Origin: Candidatus Copromonas faecavium (nom. illeg.)
GTDB taxonomy: Bacteria > Bacillota > Clostridia > Lachnospirales > Lachnospiraceae
Length of the DNA stretch: 64,000 bases
Direction of reading: 5' to 3'
NCBI GenBank assembly: GCA_018712915.1
Contig: DVGC01000007.1
Coordinates: forward strand, 1-64,000
The position numbers and the translations under genes were made by a program. The notes beneath the pieces were generated by a model. That model was not told the origin of the DNA, searched no databases, and was given only the letters and a program-made list of their open reading frames with translations. Below are positions 17,484 to 26,628 of the stretch, piece after piece. Each line of letters begins with the position of its first letter. The first letter of the stretch is position 1.

Positions 17484-17606
17484 GAAAAGAATATGCAGAA
17501 ATGCCGGTGAGAACGGTATTGCTGCGTTTGCTGCAGGAAAAATTCCATCTGTTTCCCAAAAAAGACGCCGGTATTGGAAAAAGGCGTAAGAGGATATGCC
17601 GTTATT

Positions 17607-17639
17607 GGCTGCAGGAATGGAGATTCCTGTGGCCTTTTT
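17607..17639 (+). terminator. Attenuator terminator in the ABC-F leader
   Basis: GGCTGCAGGAAT (17607-17618) pairs with ATTCCTGTGGCC (17623-17634) over 12 bp with two G-U pairs and a GGAG loop, followed by TTTTT. It lies 82 bases upstream of the ABC-F start codon, after the predicted promoter and leader peptide. A copy of the 5' arm, GCTGCAGGAA, occurs at 17530-17539 and could pair instead with the 3' arm as an antiterminator. Confidence 0.75.
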
Positions 17640-17720
17640 GCGTTCTGAGGGCGGATGCAGAAGGAAAAATACCGGTCTGTTTTGAAGGTGCTCAAAACAG
17701 GCGGACAGGAGGTGCGGCAT

Positions 17721-19268
17721 ATGTCTATGATAAAAGTGAAAGAATTGAGTTTTTCTTATCCCACCAGCGGAGATGAAATTTTTGATCATGTCAGCTTTCA
17801 GATGGATACGGACTGGAAGCTGGGATTTGTAGGGAGAAATGGCAGAGGAAAGACCACGCTGCTAAAGCTTTTGATGGGGGAATATGAGTACGAAGGAGAA
17901 ATTGAAACATCTGCTGCTTTTGACTATTTTCCCTATCCGGTTGAACGAAAGGAACGATGGACGGAAGAAATCTTAAGTGAGGTCTGTCCTGACGCCGGTG
18001 AATGGCAGATTCGGAAGGAATTTTCTGCTTTGGGGCTGGAGGAAGATGTGCTCTGGCGTCCGTTTGAGACATTGTCCAACGGAGAGCAGACCAAGGCGCT
18101 TTTAGCTGCCCTGTTCCTGAAAGAGGGAAATTTTCTTCTGATTGATGAACCGACAAATCATCTGGATGCGGAGGCCAGAGAACGGGCGGCAGCCTATTTG
18201 AAAAGAAAGAAAGGGTTTATTCTGGTTTCCCATGACCGGCATTTTCTGGATGGATGCGTGGATCATATCCTGGCTCTGAACCGGACAGACATTGAAGTGC
18301 GAAGCGGAAATTTCTCTTCCTGGTTTCAGGATTTCCAGTGCAGACAGGAATCGGAGCTTCTTAAGAATGAACGGCTGAAAAAGGACATCCGGAGGCTTTC
18401 TCAGTCCTCCAGGAGAACGGCTCAGTGGTCTGATAGGGTAGAGGCATCGAAAATTGGAGCGGTAGACAAAGGATATGTGGGTCATAAGGCGGCAAAGATG
18501 ATGAAACGGGCCAAGGCCATTGAAGCCAGAAGGGAAAAGGCCATCGAAGAAAAATCGGAGCTTTTGAAAAATCGGGAAGTTTCCCAGGAGCTGAAGCTCC
18601 TTCCTCTTTCCTATCGTGGGGAGCGGCTGGCTTTTTTTTCGGAGCTGACGGTTTTTTATGGGGGAAGACAGGTCTGCGGGCCTTTGAACCTGGAAATTTC
18701 CCGGGGAGAACGGGTGGTGCTTGACGGGAGAAACGGAAGCGGGAAAAGCAGCCTTTTAAAGCTGTTAACCGGTGCGGGAAGACCGAAAGGGGAGCAGGAA
18801 TGCTGTGAAGGCCTGTCAGAGGAAGCGGCAGATATGCTGGAATATACAGGGAGACTTTCCATTGGCTCCGGTCTGGTGATTTCTTCTGTGCCCCAGGATA
18901 CCAGTTTCCTGAAGGGCAGCCTGAAGGAGTTTGTAAAGAACAGCGGAATCGATGAAAGTCTGTTTCTGGCGGTTTTGCGGAAGCTTGATTTTGAGCGGGG
19001 GCAGTTTGAGAAAAATCTGGAAGAGCTGTCCGGAGGACAAAAGAAAAAGATACTGATTGCCAGAAGCCTCTGTCAGCAAGCCCATCTTTACGTATGGGAT
19101 GAACCGCTGAACTTTATTGATATCTATTCACGTATACAGATTGAACGGCTGATTCTTGAATTTTCGCCGTCCATGGTGCTTGTGGAGCATGATCAGGCAT
19201 TCCGGGATGCAGTGGCAACGAGGGTTGTGAAGATGGAACGGAATCCGGGGACGGGGAAGTACAGGTGA
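17721..19268 (+). CDS. ABC-F protein, Lsa/Vga-like (probable ribosome protection)
   Basis: A 515-aa protein with two ABC ATPase domains and no membrane segments, the ABC-F architecture. The first NBD has GRNGRGKTT and LSNGEQTKAL with LIDEPTNHLD. The second has GRNGSGKSS and LSGGQKKKIL with WDEPLNFID. The opening residues (SFSYPTSGDEIFDHVSFQMDTDWKLGFVGRNG region) resemble Lsa(A)-type proteins, which displace lincosamides, streptogramin A and pleuromutilins from the ribosome. Resistance is an inference. The start at 17721 follows GGAGGTG; an in-frame ATG upstream at 17655 has no such site. A promoter, leader ORF and terminator upstream indicate drug-inducible attenuation. Confidence 0.85.
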   Translation: MSMIKVKELSFSYPTSGDEIFDHVSFQMDTDWKLGFVGRNGRGKTTLLKLLMGEYEYEGEIETSAAFDYFPYPVERKERWTEEILSEVCPDAGEWQIRKEFSALGLEEDVLWRPFETLSNGEQTKALLAALFLKEGNFLLIDEPTNHLDAEARERAAAYLKRKKGFILVSHDRHFLDGCVDHILALNRTDIEVRSGNFSSWFQDFQCRQESELLKNERLKKDIRRLSQSSRRTAQWSDRVEASKIGAVDKGYVGHKAAKMMKRAKAIEARREKAIEEKSELLKNREVSQELKLLPLSYRGERLAFFSELTVFYGGRQVCGPLNLEISRGERVVLDGRNGSGKSSLLKLLTGAGRPKGEQECCEGLSEEAADMLEYTGRLSIGSGLVISSVPQDTSFLKGSLKEFVKNSGIDESLFLAVLRKLDFERGQFEKNLEELSGGQKKKILIARSLCQQAHLYVWDEPLNFIDIYSRIQIERLILEFSPSMVLVEHDQAFRDAVATRVVKMERNPGTGKYR

Positions 19269-19368
19269 CGAAAGCGGATCTGGTTTTCTTAAAGGTACTT
19301 GATGGAGAAATCGGAAGCGAATAAAACAAAAAGGGAATGAAACAAAGGAAGGAAAAAGGGGAGAAAAG

Positions 19369-20037
19369 ATGGATAAGATGGAAAGAAAGGAAATGAAAAC
19401 GAATGAGCCGGGAGAACGAAGGACTGCCGGAAACGGGGCGGACAGATGCACCGGCGGGCCGAAACAGAACCGGTCATTCTTCCTGCGGTCTGACCGGATT
19501 GGGTTTTCTGTATGGAACGAGGGGGATCTTCCGCTGGCCAGGCTTTTATGGGGGAATCCGCAGGTGACTCGCTATATCTGCGCATCCGGCACATTCAGCG
19601 AAACGGATATTGAAAACCGGCTGAAGCTGGAAATCTCCAATGAGACGAAGTACGGTGTTCAGTATTGGCCTGTCTTTCAGCTGGAAACGGGAGACTTTCT
19701 GGGATGCTGCGGGCTTCGTCCCCATGGAGAGGGGATGCGGGAATATGAGATTGGGATTCATTTAAGACCGGAAGCCTGGGGGCAGGGGTATGCGTCTGAA
19801 GCGGCCCGTGCTGTCATTGCCTGCGCTTTTGCAGGGACAGAAGGCAGGAAATCCGCCGAAAACGATTTTCCGGCCATTCATGCGGAATGCCTTTTTGCCG
19901 GCCATCATCCGGATAACCATGCTTCGGAAAAGCTGCTGGCCGGTCTTGGATTCCATCCGATCGGGACAGAGTTTTATGTACCTACCGGACTCTATCATCC
20001 GTCTTATCGGATGGAAAAACCGGGAAACTGTAAATAA
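19369..20037 (+). CDS. GNAT N-acetyltransferase, RimJ/RimL-like
   Basis: A 222-aa protein. After a basic, low-complexity N-terminus of about 35 residues comes a GNAT fold of the type seen in RimJ/RimL and many antibiotic or protein N-acetyltransferases. Visible parts are VTRYICASGTFSE near 65, FLGCCGLRPHG near 105, the acetyl-CoA loop LRPEAWGQGYASEAARAV near 130-147, and HPDNHASEKLLAGLGF near 180. The acceptor substrate cannot be predicted. A later start is possible because the N-terminal extension is not part of the fold. Confidence 0.8.
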   Translation: MDKMERKEMKTNEPGERRTAGNGADRCTGGPKQNRSFFLRSDRIGFSVWNEGDLPLARLLWGNPQVTRYICASGTFSETDIENRLKLEISNETKYGVQYWPVFQLETGDFLGCCGLRPHGEGMREYEIGIHLRPEAWGQGYASEAARAVIACAFAGTEGRKSAENDFPAIHAECLFAGHHPDNHASEKLLAGLGFHPIGTEFYVPTGLYHPSYRMEKPGNCK

Positions 20038-20066
20038 ACGGAATGTGGATTTGCACCGCATCCCTG

Positions 20067-21236
20067 TTATGGCCGGATCCGGCGGCCACCGCGGATCACA
20101 ATCCTGTCCTGAGGCAGCATGGCCACGCATTCGGCAATGCAGCTTCCCCTGACCAGCAAAAGATTGGCTCTGCAGCCGGTTTCAATGCCATAGTGTTCCA
20201 TTCCCATGAATCTGGCGCTGGCGTCTGTGCAGAGAGAAAATGCGTATTCCAGGTCACTGTCGCGGCGGAAGCTGTATTTCATGGCAGCAAACTGGGCCCG
20301 TTCCAGCATATCTCCCGTTCCGAAGGGAGTCCACAGATCGTGGCCGTTGTCGTTGCCGATGGCTGCCTGTACGCCTGCGGCTTCCAGCTCTTTCGGATCC
20401 GGATACTGGTCCAGACCGGCCTGGGCACAGGTAACGATGCGGATGTCCTGTTCGGCCAGCTGCTCCAGGAGGGAGCGGCGCAGCTTTTCATTGGACATTC
20501 CCAGGCAGAATGCATGGCTGATGGTGACCCTGCCCTGCATACCGGAGGCGCGAACCCGCTCTAAAATCAGGGAGAGACTGAAGGCACCCAGAGTATCTGG
20601 CTCATGCAGATGGATATCCACCGGTTTGTCATGCTTCTCTGCCAGATCGAAAATCATACGGATGGATGCTTTTGGATCCCGGTCGATGTCGCAGGGGTCG
20701 ATGCCGCCAACCAGATCAGCGCCCATGGATAGTGCCTGATCCATCAAATCGTACACGCCGGGCATGGAAGCCAGGCCTGACTGGGGAAAGGCCACAATCT
20801 GCATATCCAGAAGTTCCCGGTATTCCTCCCGGATGCGCAGTGCCCCTTCGATACCGCGAAGCTTCTGAACCGGATCCACGTCGATGTGATCGCGCACGGC
20901 CAGCACGCCATAGTTCAGAAACCGTTCTGCCATGACTTTTGTCTGCTCATATGGATCCAGTCCCATGGGAATCCGGTGTTCCCGCTCATAGGTAATCCGG
21001 TCGATTCGGTTTGGGCCCATTTCGTTGCGGAACCAGGGATGACCGAAGATCGCCTTGTCTGTGTGGGCATGGATGTCAATGAGAGCCGGCATCAGGGTAT
21101 AGCCGCGGCCGTCAATGGTTTCAGCGCCGGGAGAGGACAGAGTGTCTCCGATGGCTGAAATGACGCCATGTTCTATCAAAAGATCCACCTCTTTTTTTCG
21201 GCCTGGATGGTAAACTTGTCTGATAAGCGTGGTCAT
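20067..21236 (-). CDS. CodA-like amidohydrolase (cytosine deaminase family)
   Basis: A 389-aa metal-dependent hydrolase of the amidohydrolase superfamily. Metal-binding and catalytic features are ALIDIHAHTDKA (near 52-63), the HLHEPDTLGAFS segment (near 205-217, equivalent to the catalytic HCHE region of CodA), SHAFCLG (near 240), and GNDNGHDLWTPFGTGDML (near 292-309, containing the conserved Asp). Closest in layout to cytosine/isoguanine deaminase-like proteins. The exact substrate (pyrimidine, other N-heterocycle or hydantoin-like amide) is uncertain. Transcribed divergently from the TetR gene, 201 bp away. Confidence 0.8.
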   Translation of the reverse strand: MTTLIRQVYHPGRKKEVDLLIEHGVISAIGDTLSSPGAETIDGRGYTLMPALIDIHAHTDKAIFGHPWFRNEMGPNRIDRITYEREHRIPMGLDPYEQTKVMAERFLNYGVLAVRDHIDVDPVQKLRGIEGALRIREEYRELLDMQIVAFPQSGLASMPGVYDLMDQALSMGADLVGGIDPCDIDRDPKASIRMIFDLAEKHDKPVDIHLHEPDTLGAFSLSLILERVRASGMQGRVTISHAFCLGMSNEKLRRSLLEQLAEQDIRIVTCAQAGLDQYPDPKELEAAGVQAAIGNDNGHDLWTPFGTGDMLERAQFAAMKYSFRRDSDLEYAFSLCTDASARFMGMEHYGIETGCRANLLLVRGSCIAECVAMLPQDRIVIRGGRRIRP

Positions 21237-21321
21237 GTGAATCCCTCCTTTTTCTTTGATTTTATCCTATCACGGGAAGGGAGAGGCTGCAATAAGGAAT
21301 CGGGGAAACGGCAGCTGTGGA

Positions 21322-21350
21322 TTGACAGAAAAATGAAGATTTCGTATAAT
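21322..21350 (+). promoter_or_regulatory. Consensus sigma-A promoter of the TetR operon
   Basis: Perfect TTGACA (21322-21327), 17-bp spacer, perfect TATAAT (21345-21350). Transcription should start near 21357, just before the palindrome at 21363-21376. Confidence 0.85.
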
Positions 21351-21362
21351 TAGAATAAGATA

Positions 21363-21376
21363 TATACTTTAGTATA
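21363..21376. promoter_or_regulatory. Candidate TetR operator
   Basis: The palindrome TATACT-TT-AGTATA begins about 6 bases after the predicted transcription start of the TetR gene. A repressor bound there would block its own transcription, the usual TetR-family arrangement. Binding is inferred. Confidence 0.6.
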
Positions 21377-21437
21377 CAAAAGTAAATGAGAATCAAGACA
21401 GAATGCCGGACACGGAAAAAGAGAAGGAGGTGCTGCC

Positions 21438-22046
21438 ATGCCGTCCGCAGAACGGAGAAGGGAAAATGCAGAGGCCAAGCGAAAGAAAATCCTGGATGCG
21501 GCCATTACACTGTTTCAGGAGCGTGGATTTGATAATGTGACCATCGATGAAATCGTAAAAGAGGCCGGGTTTTCCAGAGGAACCTTTTATAAGCTGTTTC
21601 TCGGCAAAGAGGATCTGGTGGTTTCCTATATGGGGCAGTGGAATTTGTCCTATGCAGATTATTATGAACGAGAGCTGAAAGAACGGGAGTGCGATGCACT
21701 GGAAAAAATCAGACGCCTGGTCCGATACATGTTAAAGGCATCCACCATGGGCGGCCAGTCCCTTCAGCGAATTGCCATTTCCAGCGGAATGCATGATAAA
21801 GTGCTGGCGGAGAAGATTTCAAAAAACGGTACAAGGATTGCTCAGATCCTGGAGGAGCTTCTGCAGGAGGGAATGGCGCAGGGAAGAATCACCAGGCAAT
21901 ATGGGAGCGAAGAGCTGTGCAGGATGATTTACATTGTTCTGGAGGGAATTTCGCTCCGGTGGGCCGGCTCTTATGATGAACAGCCGGTGGAAGCGGCAGC
22001 AGGGGATTCGATGGAACTTCTATTTTCGTTGATGGAAAATAAATAG
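21438..22046 (+). CDS. TetR/AcrR-family transcriptional regulator
   Basis: A 202-aa protein with the TetR N-terminal helix-turn-helix at about residues 14-60 (AKRKKILDAAITLFQERGFDNVTIDEIVKEAGFSRGTFYK region) and a helical ligand-binding domain after it. AGAAGGAGG precedes the start. It heads an operon with a flavoprotein and a TIGR04076 protein, downstream of a consensus promoter with a palindromic operator, so self-regulation and control of the two following genes are likely. It may also affect the divergent amidohydrolase. Confidence 0.88.
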   Translation: MPSAERRRENAEAKRKKILDAAITLFQERGFDNVTIDEIVKEAGFSRGTFYKLFLGKEDLVVSYMGQWNLSYADYYERELKERECDALEKIRRLVRYMLKASTMGGQSLQRIAISSGMHDKVLAEKISKNGTRIAQILEELLQEGMAQGRITRQYGSEELCRMIYIVLEGISLRWAGSYDEQPVEAAAGDSMELLFSLMENK

Positions 22047-22092
22047 AAAACAGGAATGAAATAAGCGGAAAAAAGACGGGAGGACATGCAGA

Positions 22093-22689
22093 ATGAAACG
22101 GATTTTGATTGTCGTCGGAGGCGGGCGTCCAAAGGGAAATACGGCTCAGCTGGTGGAAGCGTTTGCCCGCGGGGCCAGGGAGGAAGGCCATCAGGTTCAT
22201 GTGGTTTCTCTGATGAAAACAGAGGTAAAGGGGTGTCTGGGCTGCAACGCCTGCCGGAAAGGAAAGGGCTGTGTTCAGAAGGACGGATTCCAGGAGCTGA
22301 TACCCGAAATCCAGGAGGCCGATCTGCTGGTGTTTGCTTCTCCGCTATATTACTGGACGATTTCATCCAGACTGAAGGCATTTATCGAGAGATTTTACTG
22401 CATCGCCCAGCCGGATCCGGCGCCGCCTATGGGCCGGTATGAAAAGTATCCGGAAAAGGACTGTGCGCTTCTGATGACCTCTGCAGACCGGCTGTTCTGG
22501 ACATTTGAACAGGCGGTGGCCTATTACCGGTTTGCGGTTGTCAATTACATCGGGTTCCATGATAAGGGAATGCTTCTGGCCGGAGGATGCGGAGCGACGG
22601 AGGGACAGCCGCAGATAGATAAGACCGAATATCTGGAACAGGCTTATGAATTTGGAAAGTCTGTTTATAAGGAGGAAGTTCTGTCATGA
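22093..22689 (+). CDS. NADPH-dependent FMN reductase / iron-sulfur flavoprotein-like oxidoreductase
   Basis: A 198-aa flavodoxin-like protein. The FMN phosphate loop is GGGRPKGNTAQLVEAF near residue 8. The Cys cluster CLGCNACRKGKGC near 49-61 is characteristic of iron-sulfur flavoprotein-type members and precedes VQKDGFQEL. The second flavin loop is SPLYYWTISSRLKAFIERF near 87. It probably passes electrons from NAD(P)H or ferredoxin to quinones, metals or a toxic electrophile. It overlaps the next gene by 4 bases (ATGA). Confidence 0.83.
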   Translation: MKRILIVVGGGRPKGNTAQLVEAFARGAREEGHQVHVVSLMKTEVKGCLGCNACRKGKGCVQKDGFQELIPEIQEADLLVFASPLYYWTISSRLKAFIERFYCIAQPDPAPPMGRYEKYPEKDCALLMTSADRLFWTFEQAVAYYRFAVVNYIGFHDKGMLLAGGCGATEGQPQIDKTEYLEQAYEFGKSVYKEEVLS

Positions 22690-23027
22690 AGAGAAGAATC
22701 AAAATTACGGTGCTGAAACGGGAATTTTACCAGGAACTGGCGGACGCTTTTCTGGTTCATCCTCAGGTGGAAAAATGCGGGAAATTTCAGGATGGCCAGG
22801 TGTTTTTTGTGGAAGAAGGGCAGTATGATACCTTTACTCATGGCGGCTGTTTCTGTCAGTCAGCCTGGGATACCATCAAAGATACGGTCTATTCGGGTCT
22901 GATGGGAGGAAATCTTTACAGGGAAGGATGGAGCAGAGATCCTGGAAAGCTGGTTTTATGCTGCAGGGACGGAATCCGGCCGGTTGTGTTTCTTCTGGAG
23001 AAGATGGAGGAAAATGAGGAGGGCTGA
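22686..23027 (+). CDS. TIGR04076 family protein
   Basis: A 113-aa protein with the features of the uncharacterised TIGR04076 family: N-terminal KITVLKREF, a central CGKFQDGQVF, the Cys-rich GGCFCQSAWDTI, and C-terminal LCCRDGIRPVVF. The conserved cysteines suggest a metal or cluster site. It is translationally coupled to the flavoprotein upstream, which suggests a shared redox or detoxification job under TetR control. Confidence 0.85.
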   Translation: MKRRIKITVLKREFYQELADAFLVHPQVEKCGKFQDGQVFFVEEGQYDTFTHGGCFCQSAWDTIKDTVYSGLMGGNLYREGWSRDPGKLVLCCRDGIRPVVFLLEKMEENEEG

Positions 23028-23030
23028 GCT

Positions 23031-23058
23031 TTGTTAATCAATTGTTCCCGTTTATAAT
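23031..23058 (+). promoter_or_regulatory. Candidate promoter upstream of the GNAT gene
   Basis: TTGTTA (23031-23036), 16-bp spacer, TATAAT (23053-23058), in an AT-rich stretch between 23028 and 23195. Confidence 0.4.
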
Positions 23059-23195
23059 TATGTTTAATATTGTTCTGCTATGCTTTTCTTCAAAACAGAG
23101 AGACAAATCGGAATTAATCGGGCAAAGCGAAGGGGCTTGTATAACATTATAACAAAGTGGGTAGATGGTGATTTATTCAAGATATAGGAGAAGGT

Positions 23196-23726
23196 ATGGA
23201 AATAAAAGTTAGAATTGCAGAAGAAAAGGATGTCGAGCGTGTTGCAATGTTATATGAGAAGCTCCATGATTTTCTGGAAACTCATGAGAATCATCCCAGA
23301 TGGATACGTGGAATTTATCCAACTAAGGCAAATGCGGAGGAAGGATTTGAAAAAGGCTGGTTATATGTGGCTGAAGTGGATGGAGAAATGGCTGGAAGTG
23401 TTATTTATCTTCATGAACAGGGGGAAGTTTATAACCAAGTAAAATGGCCGAAAGAAATATCGGGTGATAATGTATATGTGATTCATGTACTGGCAGTTCA
23501 GCCTGATTTTTTTAGAATGGGAGTGGGGACAGCGCTTTTAGATTATGCGTGCAGCATGGGCAGAGAAAAAGGAATCGGGGCAGTGCGCCTTGATGTATAT
23601 GAAAAAAATTTATCAGCTATACGCTTATATGAAAGATGTGGTTTTTCATATCGGGGAACCATTGATTTGGGGCTGGAGAAATTATATGGCTTAAAGTGGT
23701 ACCATGTCTACGAAAAGCTTTTATAG
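23196..23726 (+). CDS. GNAT-family N-acetyltransferase
   Basis: A 176-aa GNAT protein. Acetyl-CoA-binding features are IHVLAVQPDFFRMGVGTALLDYA (near 94-116) and the C-terminal NLSAIRLYERCGFSYRGTIDLG, typical of the family. The acceptor is unknown. Codon use and flanks are visibly AT-richer than in the surrounding genes (many ATA, TTA and AAA codons), which may mean later acquisition. The start follows GGAGAAGG. No operon partner is evident. Confidence 0.83.
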   Translation: MEIKVRIAEEKDVERVAMLYEKLHDFLETHENHPRWIRGIYPTKANAEEGFEKGWLYVAEVDGEMAGSVIYLHEQGEVYNQVKWPKEISGDNVYVIHVLAVQPDFFRMGVGTALLDYACSMGREKGIGAVRLDVYEKNLSAIRLYERCGFSYRGTIDLGLEKLYGLKWYHVYEKLL

Positions 23727-23907
23727 AAAAGCACGTAACCAGCTATAAAAAATGGAAGATAGTTGACATTGGTTGAGCATTTTGCATACTTAATTTATTT
23801 ATTATAATTTTCGAAAGAAAAATCAAAAATTGAAAATTATGACTGGTCACAGAAAGTGTTTACCGTTCGCAGTTCACAAAAATCGTTCACAAAAAATTCA
23901 CAGAATA

Positions 23908-23934
23908 TTAGCACTCGCCCATTGACAGTGCTAA
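23908..23934. promoter_or_regulatory. CIRCE element (HrcA operator) at clpB
   Basis: TTAGCACTC (23908-23916), nine-base spacer, CAGTGCTAA (23926-23934). This matches the CIRCE consensus TTAGCACTC-N9-GAGTGCTAA with one mismatch. It overlaps the -35 box of the promoter, so HrcA would repress clpB until heat shock. Confidence 0.9.
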
Positions 23935-23950
23935 TAATATGTGTTATATT
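23922..23950 (+). promoter_or_regulatory. Sigma-A promoter of clpB
   Basis: TTGACA (23922-23927) inside the CIRCE element, 17-bp spacer, TATATT (23945-23950). The start site is about 36 bases before the clpB start codon. Confidence 0.8.
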
Positions 23951-23992
23951 GCTGATATAACAAAATAACCCCTGTTAAGAGGAGGCTTGAAT

Positions 23993-26596
23993 ATGAACAT
24001 CAGCAAATTTACACAGAAGTCCGTGGAAGCGGTACAGGGCTGTGAGAAGCTGGCTTATGAATACGGAAACCAGCAAATAGACGAAGAACATCTTTTGGTG
24101 AGCCTTTTAAGACTGGACGACAGTCTGATTATGAAGCTCATAACGAAAATGGGAATTTCCGGCGAGCAGTTTTTAAACGAAGCGGAACAGGCAGTCAATA
24201 AACTGCCCAAGGTTTCCGGCGGAGGACAGGTCTATTTAACCAATGATTTAAACAAGGTGTTAATTAGCGCCGAGGATGAGGCCAAGGCCATGGGCGATGA
24301 ATACGTCTCGGTGGAGCACCTGTTTTTAAGCATGTTAAAGCAGCCAAACCGTGCGGTGAAGGATTTGTTCCGGGCATATGGAATCGACCGGGACAGATTC
24401 CTGCAGGCGTTATCGACGGTTCGCGGCAACCAGCGGGTAGTCAGCGACAACCCGGAGGCCACGTATGATACTTTGAATAAGTATGGCGTCGATCTGGTAG
24501 AACGGGCTAGAGATCAGAAACTGGATCCGGTTATTGGCCGTGATGCGGAAATCCGCAACGTGGTCCGGATTCTTTCAAGAAAGACCAAGAATAACCCGGT
24601 GCTGATCGGTGAACCCGGCGTCGGCAAGACGGCCGTCGTGGAAGGGCTGGCTCAGAGAATTGTCCGGGGAGATGTTCCGGAAGGATTGAAGGATAAGAAA
24701 CTGTTTTCTCTGGACATGGGCGCTCTGGTGGCCGGAGCCAAATACCGGGGAGAGTTTGAGGAACGGCTGAAAGCGGTTCTGGAAGAGGTAAAAAAGAGCG
24801 AAGGACAGATTATTCTGTTCATCGATGAACTGCATACCATTGTAGGTGCAGGAAAGACGGAAGGCTCCATGGACGCCGGCAATATGTTAAAGCCCATGCT
24901 GGCCAGGGGAGAGCTTCACTGCATCGGCGCAACCACCCTGGATGAATATCGGAAATACATTGAGAAGGACCCGGCTCTGGAACGGCGGTTCCAGCCGGTG
25001 ATGGTGGACGAGCCTACGGTGGAAGATACGATTTCCATCCTTCGTGGCTTAAAGGATCGGTATGAGGTATACCATGGCGTGAAAATCACAGACTCGGCCC
25101 TGGTGGCGGCGGCTGTGCTTTCCAACCGTTATATCAGCGACCGGTTCCTGCCGGATAAGGCCATCGATCTGGTGGATGAGGCCTGCGCCATGATTAAAAC
25201 GGAGATGGATTCCATGCCGACGGAGCTGGATGAGCTGTCCAGAAAGATCATGCAGCTGGAGATCGAGGAAACGGCCCTGAAGAAGGAGACGGATCATTTA
25301 AGCCAGGAGCGGCTGGCAGATTTGCAGAAAGAGCTGGCAGAGCTTCATGACCAGTTCGCAGCCCAGAAGGCTCAGTGGGAAAATGAGAAGGCATCTGTGG
25401 ATAAGCTGTCCAGACTGCGTGAGGAAGTGGAATCTCTTCACCGCCAGATTCAGGACGCTCAGCAGAAGTATGATCTGAATAAGGCGGCTGAGCTGCAGTA
25501 TGGAAAACTTCCTCAGGTAGAAAAGGAACTGAGGGAGGAAGAAGAAAAGGTCAAAAATCAGGACTTGAGTCTGGTTCATGAAAGTGTTACCGAGGACGAG
25601 ATTGCGAGGATCATTTCCCGGTGGACCGGAATCCCGGTGGCCAAGTTGACGGAGAGTGAGCGGAACAAGACCCTTCATCTGGACGACCAGCTTCATAAGC
25701 GGGTCATTGGTCAGGATGAAGGTGTGGAAAAGGTAACGGAGGCAATTATCCGTTCCAAGGCAGGCATTAAGGATCCCACCAAACCCATCGGTTCCTTCCT
25801 GTTTTTGGGCCCCACCGGCGTCGGCAAGACGGAGCTTGCAAAGGCGCTTGCAGAGAACCTGTTTGATGATGAGAACAACATGGTCCGTATCGACATGAGC
25901 GAATATATGGAGAAGCACTCCGTATCCAGACTCATCGGAGCTCCGCCAGGATATGTGGGTTACGATGAGGGCGGTCAGCTGACCGAGGCCGTACGGCGCA
26001 AACCCTATTGCGTAGTCCTGTTTGATGAGGTGGAGAAGGCGCATCCGGACGTGTTCAATGTCCTTCTGCAGGTGCTGGACGATGGACGGATCACCGATTC
26101 CATGGGAAAGACCGTGGACTTTAAGAACACCATCATCATTCTGACATCCAACATCGGTTCTCAATATCTGCTGGATGGCATTGACGAGAACGGAAATATC
26201 AAGCCGGAGGCGGAGGCCATGGTTATGAATGACCTGAGAGCCCATTTCCGTCCGGAGTTTTTGAACCGGCTGGATGAGACGATTCTCTTCAAGCCGCTGA
26301 CCAAGGATAACATTGGCGGCATTGTGAACCTGCTGATTGCCGACGTCAACAAGAGGCTGGCGGACAAGGAGCTGACCATCGTTCTTTCCGACAGTGCAAA
26401 ACAGTTTATCGTGGATAATGGCTATGATCCGGTTTATGGCGCCAGACCGCTGAAACGGTATCTGCAAAAGAACGTAGAGACTCTGGCTGCCCGGCTGATT
26501 CTGTCTGACGGCGTCCATACAGGCGATGAGATTTATATTGACCTGGTGGACGGAGCACTGACGGCCAGCGCAAGGAGCGGCAAGGAGTCCGCATAA
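23993..26596 (+). CDS. clpB: ATP-dependent chaperone ClpB
   Basis: An 867-aa Hsp100 disaggregase that works with DnaK to resolve protein aggregates. Order: N-terminal Clp repeats (1-145), NBD1 with GEPGVGKT, the long coiled-coil middle domain (about 405-525, rich in Glu/Lys heptads), NBD2 with GPTGVGKT, and a C-terminal small domain. The middle domain distinguishes ClpB from ClpC. The start at 23993 is preferred over the in-frame TTG at 23987 because AGGAGG at 23980-23985 is optimally spaced for it. Expression is controlled by the CIRCE/sigma-A region just upstream. A bidirectional terminator follows at 26767-26826. Confidence 0.96.
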   Translation: MNISKFTQKSVEAVQGCEKLAYEYGNQQIDEEHLLVSLLRLDDSLIMKLITKMGISGEQFLNEAEQAVNKLPKVSGGGQVYLTNDLNKVLISAEDEAKAMGDEYVSVEHLFLSMLKQPNRAVKDLFRAYGIDRDRFLQALSTVRGNQRVVSDNPEATYDTLNKYGVDLVERARDQKLDPVIGRDAEIRNVVRILSRKTKNNPVLIGEPGVGKTAVVEGLAQRIVRGDVPEGLKDKKLFSLDMGALVAGAKYRGEFEERLKAVLEEVKKSEGQIILFIDELHTIVGAGKTEGSMDAGNMLKPMLARGELHCIGATTLDEYRKYIEKDPALERRFQPVMVDEPTVEDTISILRGLKDRYEVYHGVKITDSALVAAAVLSNRYISDRFLPDKAIDLVDEACAMIKTEMDSMPTELDELSRKIMQLEIEETALKKETDHLSQERLADLQKELAELHDQFAAQKAQWENEKASVDKLSRLREEVESLHRQIQDAQQKYDLNKAAELQYGKLPQVEKELREEEEKVKNQDLSLVHESVTEDEIARIISRWTGIPVAKLTESERNKTLHLDDQLHKRVIGQDEGVEKVTEAIIRSKAGIKDPTKPIGSFLFLGPTGVGKTELAKALAENLFDDENNMVRIDMSEYMEKHSVSRLIGAPPGYVGYDEGGQLTEAVRRKPYCVVLFDEVEKAHPDVFNVLLQVLDDGRITDSMGKTVDFKNTIIILTSNIGSQYLLDGIDENGNIKPEAEAMVMNDLRAHFRPEFLNRLDETILFKPLTKDNIGGIVNLLIADVNKRLADKELTIVLSDSAKQFIVDNGYDPVYGARPLKRYLQKNVETLAARLILSDGVHTGDEIYIDLVDGALTASARSGKESA

Positions 26597-26628
26597 GGGC
26601 AGGAGAAAGCCGGGATTGAAAAACCAGG

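Noticed and set aside
25298-26518. 406-aa minus-strand frame opposite clpB
   Set aside because: It lies wholly within a certain, highly conserved gene, has no recognisable domain and reflects codon bias on the coding strand.
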